Shown here: in pieces, positions 58,091 through 61,534 of the stretch
Layout of the letters: the number at the start of each line of letters is the position of its first letter
Position numbering within the stretch: position 1 is the first letter of the stretch
Source: CAZJRB01 sp964547995
GTDB taxonomy: Bacteria > Planctomycetota > Planctomycetia > Pirellulales > Thermoguttaceae
Assembly: GCA_964547995.1 (NCBI GenBank)
Contig: CAZJRB010000030.1
Span: forward strand, 1-61,534
Direction of reading: 5' to 3'
Length of the DNA stretch: 61,534 nucleotides
Made by a program: the position numbers and the translations under genes
The notes under the pieces: model-generated
The model's input: only the letters and a program-made list of their open reading frames with translations
Told to the model about the DNA's origin: nothing
The model's database searches: none

Positions 58091-59284
58091 GTGAGAGCGA
58101 TCAAATACCGTGAACTCAAGAAGATGTACGACCTGAGCGGTCCGCAGAAGACCGTTGGGCACTTGCAGGAAGCGCTCGAGAAGGGCGACCTCAGGCCGGA
58201 GGATTTCAGCCTTCGGGAAATTGCCGAGGTGACGCTCGGCGGCGACCGGGTGCGGCAGTTCGACCCGCGGGCCGGCGGCGCCGGCCTGCTCGAAGCCGGC
58301 GAGGGCGTCGACGTGACCGCCTTCTCGAACATCACCGGCCAGGTCGTCCAGTCGAAAATCCTCGAAGCCTACGAGCACGAGGCGTTCGTCACCTCGAAGC
58401 TGGTCGACGCGGTCCCCACGCGGCTCGACGGCGAGAAGATTCCCGGCGTCGGGCGCATCAGCGACGAGGTGGCCGAAGTGCCGCCGGGAATGCCATATCC
58501 GAATCTCGGCTTCGGCGAAGACTACATCGAGACGCCGCAGACGACCAAGCGCGGGTTCATCGTGCCGGTCACCAAGGAGGCCATCTTCTTCGACCGCACC
58601 CATCTGGTCCTGCAGCGGGCGGCCGAGGTCGGCGAAATCCTCGGGCTGAACAAGGAGAAACGCCTGATCGATCTCGTGATCGGTGTGACCAACAACTACA
58701 AGTGGAAGGGCTCCGACTACAACACCTACAGCTCGACCGGCACCGGCGCCGCCCCCGACGGCGATTGGGTCAACGAGATGACCGATGAGCTGGTCGATTG
58801 GACCGACGTCGACGCCGCCGAACAGCTCTTCGCCGACATTCTCGATCCGAACACGGGCGAGCCGGTGCTGGTGAAGGCAACCACCGTGCTGGTGATGCCG
58901 GCCTATCGCCACGCGGCCCATCGCGTGTTCAACGCGGCCGAGATCACCTACACCGAAGCCGGGGCGCCGACGCAGACCACGGCGGCCAACCCGCTGGGGA
59001 ACTATCGGGTGGTCGAGAGCCGGCTGGCGTACCGCCGGATCGTCGCTTCCGGCGAAGCGGCCGCCGACGCCAAGAAGTGGTGGTTCGTCGGCGACTTCAA
59101 GAAGGCCTTCGCCTACATGGAGAACTGGCCGATCACCGTCACGCTCTCGCCGCCGAACAGCGAGGCCGAGTTCAACCAGGACATCGTGGTCCGGTTTAAG
59201 GCGAGCGAGCGGGGCGCAGCCGCCGTGATCAATCCCCGGTACATCGTCAAGAGCACCGGCGCCGGCGCCGGAAGCGGGGCGTAG
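58091..59284 (+). CDS. Phage major capsid protein (HK97-fold candidate)
   Basis: A 397-residue protein likely forming the capsid shell. It starts at GTG 58091 with a perfect AAGGAG ten bases before, better than any ATG. Regions: basic/helical N-terminal arm (VRAIKYRELKKMYDLSGPQ), VTLGGDRVRQFDP, GKIPGVGRISDEVAEVPPGM-like loop (E-loop candidate), EAIFFDRTHLVLQRAAEVGEIL (spine helix candidate), LVMPAYRHAAHRVFNAAEI and MENWPITVTLSPP (P-domain strands). The order terminase, portal, protease, decoration, this gene supports a capsid role; the fold is inferred. Confidence 0.83.
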   Translation: MRAIKYRELKKMYDLSGPQKTVGHLQEALEKGDLRPEDFSLREIAEVTLGGDRVRQFDPRAGGAGLLEAGEGVDVTAFSNITGQVVQSKILEAYEHEAFVTSKLVDAVPTRLDGEKIPGVGRISDEVAEVPPGMPYPNLGFGEDYIETPQTTKRGFIVPVTKEAIFFDRTHLVLQRAAEVGEILGLNKEKRLIDLVIGVTNNYKWKGSDYNTYSSTGTGAAPDGDWVNEMTDELVDWTDVDAAEQLFADILDPNTGEPVLVKATTVLVMPAYRHAAHRVFNAAEITYTEAGAPTQTTAANPLGNYRVVESRLAYRRIVASGEAAADAKKWWFVGDFKKAFAYMENWPITVTLSPPNSEAEFNQDIVVRFKASERGAAAVINPRYIVKSTGAGAGSGA

Positions 59285-59583
59285 CGACGGAGGAATTAGG
59301 GACTAGGGGCTGGAGGCTAGGGAGGAAACGCCCCCGCACTGCGGTGCGGGGGTTCCCGGCCACAGCTTGTTTTCACCCTCGCTATTGTTTTTCACCCTCG
59401 TTCCCAAGCTCCGGCTTGGGGACGGAATCGCCGGAAGCTCTGTTTCCCACTTGCGAAGCGGAGCTTCGCGGACACGGGTTCCCAAGCCGGAGCTTGGGAA
59501 CCAGAAGTAAGCCCTTGGTGGGCCGGCGCTGCGCTTGTCCCACCCTACGATTCTCTCTCTCAACTCTCAACCCACAACCAACC
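59285..59583. repeat. Repeat array after the capsid gene
   Basis: Reverse complement of the CCTAA leader motif (GGGACTAGGGGCTGGAGGCTAGGG, 59300-59323), hairpin CCCCCGCAC-TGCG-GTGCGGGGG (59331-59352), CCAAGCTCCGGCTTGGGG and CCCAAGCCGGAGCTTGGG palindromic units (59402-59502), and half of the TAGGGTGGGACC repeat (59517-59549). A purine-poor leader precedes the next start. Confidence 0.75.
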
Positions 59584-60081
59584 ATGAGCAACGAAATCCT
59601 ACTCAAACAAGGAACGGCAAAGGTCTGGAAGGCCGCCGACGGCGACTGTGCCATCACGCTGGCCAGTTTGGCCGACGGGGCCGGCCGCTGCGGCGAGAAG
59701 ACCGACCTCGGCGCCGTGTTCGCGCCGCGATACGCCCTGTGTGCCGAGATCAACCTCGATGTCGCACCGACGGCGGGCAATTGCATTGAAATCTACTGGG
59801 CCCCCTCGCATGACAACACGACATTCCCCGGCGGGGCAACCGGAACCGACGCCGCCTACAAGGCGGGCGAGGAAGACGAGTGGAAAAAACAGCTCCTGCT
59901 GGTCGGCTGCCTGGTCGTGACGGCCGACGCCGACGGCGTGGTCCAAACACAGGTGTTTGTCTTCTCGCCCCCGGCCCGCTACGGTTGCCCCGTCGTGATT
60001 AACAAGACGGGCCAGCCCTTCGAGGGCGACAACGACGACCATCAGATTACCTTGATTCCGCTGGTTGACGAAGTCCAATGA
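59584..60081 (+). CDS. Phage structural protein, unknown
   Basis: A 165-residue protein (MSNEILLKQGTAKVWKAADG). Beta-rich with patterns ALCAEINLDVAPTAGNCIEIYWAPSHD, EDEWKKQLLLVGCLVVTADADGVVQTQVFVFSPPARYGCPVVI. Its stop overlaps the next start as ATGA (60078-60081). Position after the capsid gene and acidic composition suggest a head-tail or tail-sheath/tube-related structural protein. No family was recognised. Confidence 0.7.
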   Translation: MSNEILLKQGTAKVWKAADGDCAITLASLADGAGRCGEKTDLGAVFAPRYALCAEINLDVAPTAGNCIEIYWAPSHDNTTFPGGATGTDAAYKAGEEDEWKKQLLLVGCLVVTADADGVVQTQVFVFSPPARYGCPVVINKTGQPFEGDNDDHQITLIPLVDEVQ

Positions 60082-60977
60082 TCGCCTCCCCTGAACTGTT
60101 GAACTACTCGACCCGCTTCGCCCGTACCCGCGGCGACAGCGAGAATCCCGGACTGCGGGACGGGGTGCGGGGCTTATGGTATCCGGTGCTCGGACCGACC
60201 GGGTTGCAATTGTTCGATCAAAGCAGCCACGGTCGCGACGGGACCCTAACCAACATGACCGTCTCGGATTGGAACGTTAGTCGATTCGGGTACGTCTTGC
60301 GCTTTTCCGGCGCCGGCGACAGGGTCCTAACGTCGCGAAACCATGACATCACCGGGGCGGCGCCGCGTAGTTGCGCGGTCCTGTTTCGCAGCACCTATAC
60401 GGCAGACGAACGGGCAATCTTCGAAATCGGTGTGGCTGCGACCTCGCAACTGTGGACGCTGTTCTGCCATCCGTCCCTGGGGGGACAGCGAACCGTCTAT
60501 GTCGCCGTACACGGTGGAAACAAACAGTTCGGATTCGACTATGCAGACGGCCAGTGGCACCTCGTCGTCTTCACCCTGGCAACCGACAACGTTTCGGGCG
60601 CTCGTTGCTATGCCGACGGCGTCGAGCTGGCGGCACACACGACAAACCCGAAGGCAATCAACACCGCAAATTCGGCGATAGGGATCGGTAACCGGATCGC
60701 ACTCAACGACGCACTTCCCGCCGACATCGCGTTTGCCGGGCTGTGGCGCCGGGCGCTCTGTTTCGCGGAGGTCCGGCATCTTTACCGCGATCTGTTGGCG
60801 CCGTTGCGCCGCCGACGGTCGTTTGCACGCACGATTGCCGCCATCGGCGGACCCTATCGCGCCGTCGCAGGGGATACGTTCCGTACCGGCGCGGCCGCAG
60901 GGGAACCGTTCCTGTCCGGCCCCGCAGCCGGGCAAACCTTCCACACCGGACAAACGACAGGACAAATCCATGGCTGA
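60078..60977 (+). CDS. LamG/concanavalin-like lectin domain protein
   Basis: A 299-residue protein. The central ~170 residues form a LamG-like jelly-roll: GLWYPVLGPTGLQLFDQSSHGRDGTLTNM, AVLFRSTYTADERAIFEIG, YADGQWHLVVFTLATDNVSGARCYADG and NSAIGIGNRIALNDALPADIAFAGLWRRALCFAEV. C-terminal tail has degenerate GEPFLSGPAAGQTFHTGQTTGQ repeats. Such domains bind sugars or proteins; in phages they occur in tail fibres or head decoration. ATG 60078 overlaps the preceding stop by 4 bases; the following gene overlaps its end by 8 bases. Confidence 0.8.
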   Translation: MIASPELLNYSTRFARTRGDSENPGLRDGVRGLWYPVLGPTGLQLFDQSSHGRDGTLTNMTVSDWNVSRFGYVLRFSGAGDRVLTSRNHDITGAAPRSCAVLFRSTYTADERAIFEIGVAATSQLWTLFCHPSLGGQRTVYVAVHGGNKQFGFDYADGQWHLVVFTLATDNVSGARCYADGVELAAHTTNPKAINTANSAIGIGNRIALNDALPADIAFAGLWRRALCFAEVRHLYRDLLAPLRRRRSFARTIAAIGGPYRAVAGDTFRTGAAAGEPFLSGPAAGQTFHTGQTTGQIHG

Positions 60978-61368
60978 AGCAATCGATATCCACGGTTCCG
61001 CGCTGAAGAACGGATCGGTTACGCTGCTGGCACGCGTCGTCGGCGAAGACGCCCAGCCGGTCACGCAGGCCGACATCAGCTCGGCGAAATACTCCGTCTA
61101 TCTGCTCGACGATGACGACCCCGACAGCCGGACGGCCGTCACCGGACACGCCGGCGTCGCGCTGGTGGTGGCCGACCTGATCTTCGACACGCTGCAAAAC
61201 GATGACCTCTGGACCGTCGACGAGGTGGGCTACAACCTGCGCCACGTGCTCGATGTTTCCGCCAACCAGGCCTTTGCGATCGCCGGGCGGCGGTACCTCG
61301 TCGAGTTCGAGCTGACGGCGGCCGCCGGCCAGGTCATTTTGGTCCGTTTCCGAATCAACGTTATTTGA
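60970..61368 (+). CDS. Phage structural protein, unknown (132 aa)
   Basis: A 132-residue protein (MAEAIDIHGSALKNGSVTLL). Mixed beta pattern: LARVVGEDAQPVTQADISSAKYSVYLLDDDDP, GVALVVADLIFDTLQNDDLW, EVGYNLRHVLDVSANQAFAI and RYLVEFELTAAAGQVILVRFRI. Size and place after the lectin-domain gene suggest a head-tail or baseplate component. Its start lies 8 bases before the previous stop, so translation is coupled. No family was recognised. Confidence 0.72.
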   Translation: MAEAIDIHGSALKNGSVTLLARVVGEDAQPVTQADISSAKYSVYLLDDDDPDSRTAVTGHAGVALVVADLIFDTLQNDDLWTVDEVGYNLRHVLDVSANQAFAIAGRRYLVEFELTAAAGQVILVRFRINVI

Positions 61369-61534
61369 TGCAAAGCCGCGACCAGTGGCCGCGGTAAAAC
61401 GAAGAGACACGCTACGAAACGAGAAAACCGTGTGATTGTGCTTCCGGCAACAGAGGCGCGGAGACCGTTATCCAGGGTCTCCGCGACCACTGAGGCTGTG
61501 ACTTTTTGCGATTTGGCTGTAGGGAACGCCCTCT
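61369..61534. repeat. Composite dispersed repeat, copy 2, cut by window end
   Basis: Opens with TGCAAAGCCGCGACCAGTGG, has a diverged spacer with the inner hairpin GGAGACC-GTTATCCA-GGGTCTCC, then CCGCGACCACTGAGGCTGTG and the first bases of the TGTAGGG repeat where the window stops. Outer modules match 4611-4839. Confidence 0.85.

Noticed and set aside
7163..61534. Dense palindromes as possible CRISPR arrays
   Set aside because: No regular spacer length and no direct-repeat/unique-spacer pattern; units are inverted repeats scattered between genes, and no cas genes are present.

Overview
The window reads as a chromosomal segment of a high-GC planctomycete (Pirellulales-like; the lineage is inferred from content, since no rRNA gene is present). 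The markers are a DUF1559 pseudopilin with an H-x9-DG motif, N-termini starting with NPYxSP, a J-like YYKWLGI domain on a giant membrane protein, a Tat-exported Gfo/Idh/MocA oxidoreductase, EF-hand lipoproteins, HEAT-repeat proteins and leucine-rich membrane proteins. Gaps between genes are full of short inverted-repeat families shared across the window. There are two 100-N assembly gaps (29797-29896 and 50478-50577), both inside tandem repeats.

Region 1 (1-15.2 kb) is housekeeping and metabolism: a CtpA-like S41 protease, a MATE exporter, a sugar-porter MFS permease, a URO-D family protein, an MqsRA-like toxin-antitoxin pair with its own promoter and operator, glutamate decarboxylase, a small NPYxSP membrane protein coupled to an LRR membrane protein, a His-rich beta-barrel candidate, and a run of sugar epimerase, Tm-1-like and PEP-hydrolase-like genes. 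Region 2 (15.2-17.4 kb) is visibly AT-richer. It carries a two-gene island: a PD-(D/E)XK-like/winged-helix protein overlapping an AbiEii-like nucleotidyltransferase, behind palindromic operator candidates. Region 3 (17.4-28 kb) has a cupin, ScpB, a K+ channel with a multipass partner, the DUF1559 pseudopilin, two lipoproteins, two clpP genes, trigger factor and tRNA-Gly(GCC).

Region 4 (28-44.9 kb) has an FHA protein with a huge Pro/Glu/Val repeat array, an ASCH protein, a 1082-residue fusion of a J-like domain to a membrane pyrophosphatase fold that has lost most catalytic residues, HEAT proteins, a Tat oxidoreductase, P-II, a sialidase-like protein, MoaB, a DNase I-like protein with altered active-site motifs and an HD hydrolase.

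Region 5 (44.9 kb to the end) is a phage-like block: HTH/zinc regulator, papain-like amidase, trypsin-like protease, holin-like protein, ParB-like protein, an ABC-ATPase/GNAT fusion split by a repeat, small and large terminase, portal, prohead protease, decoration protein, major capsid and accessory proteins. No integrase is visible, tail genes would lie beyond the window, host repeats fill its gaps, and two host-type membrane genes sit inside on the opposite strand. This suggests an old, possibly domesticated prophage or gene-transfer-agent-like cluster. Two paralogous control cassettes (conserved upstream box, sigma70-type promoter, covarying hairpin, terminator) lie at 44.94-45.10 kb and 55.82-56.28 kb and may co-regulate the two halves of the block.
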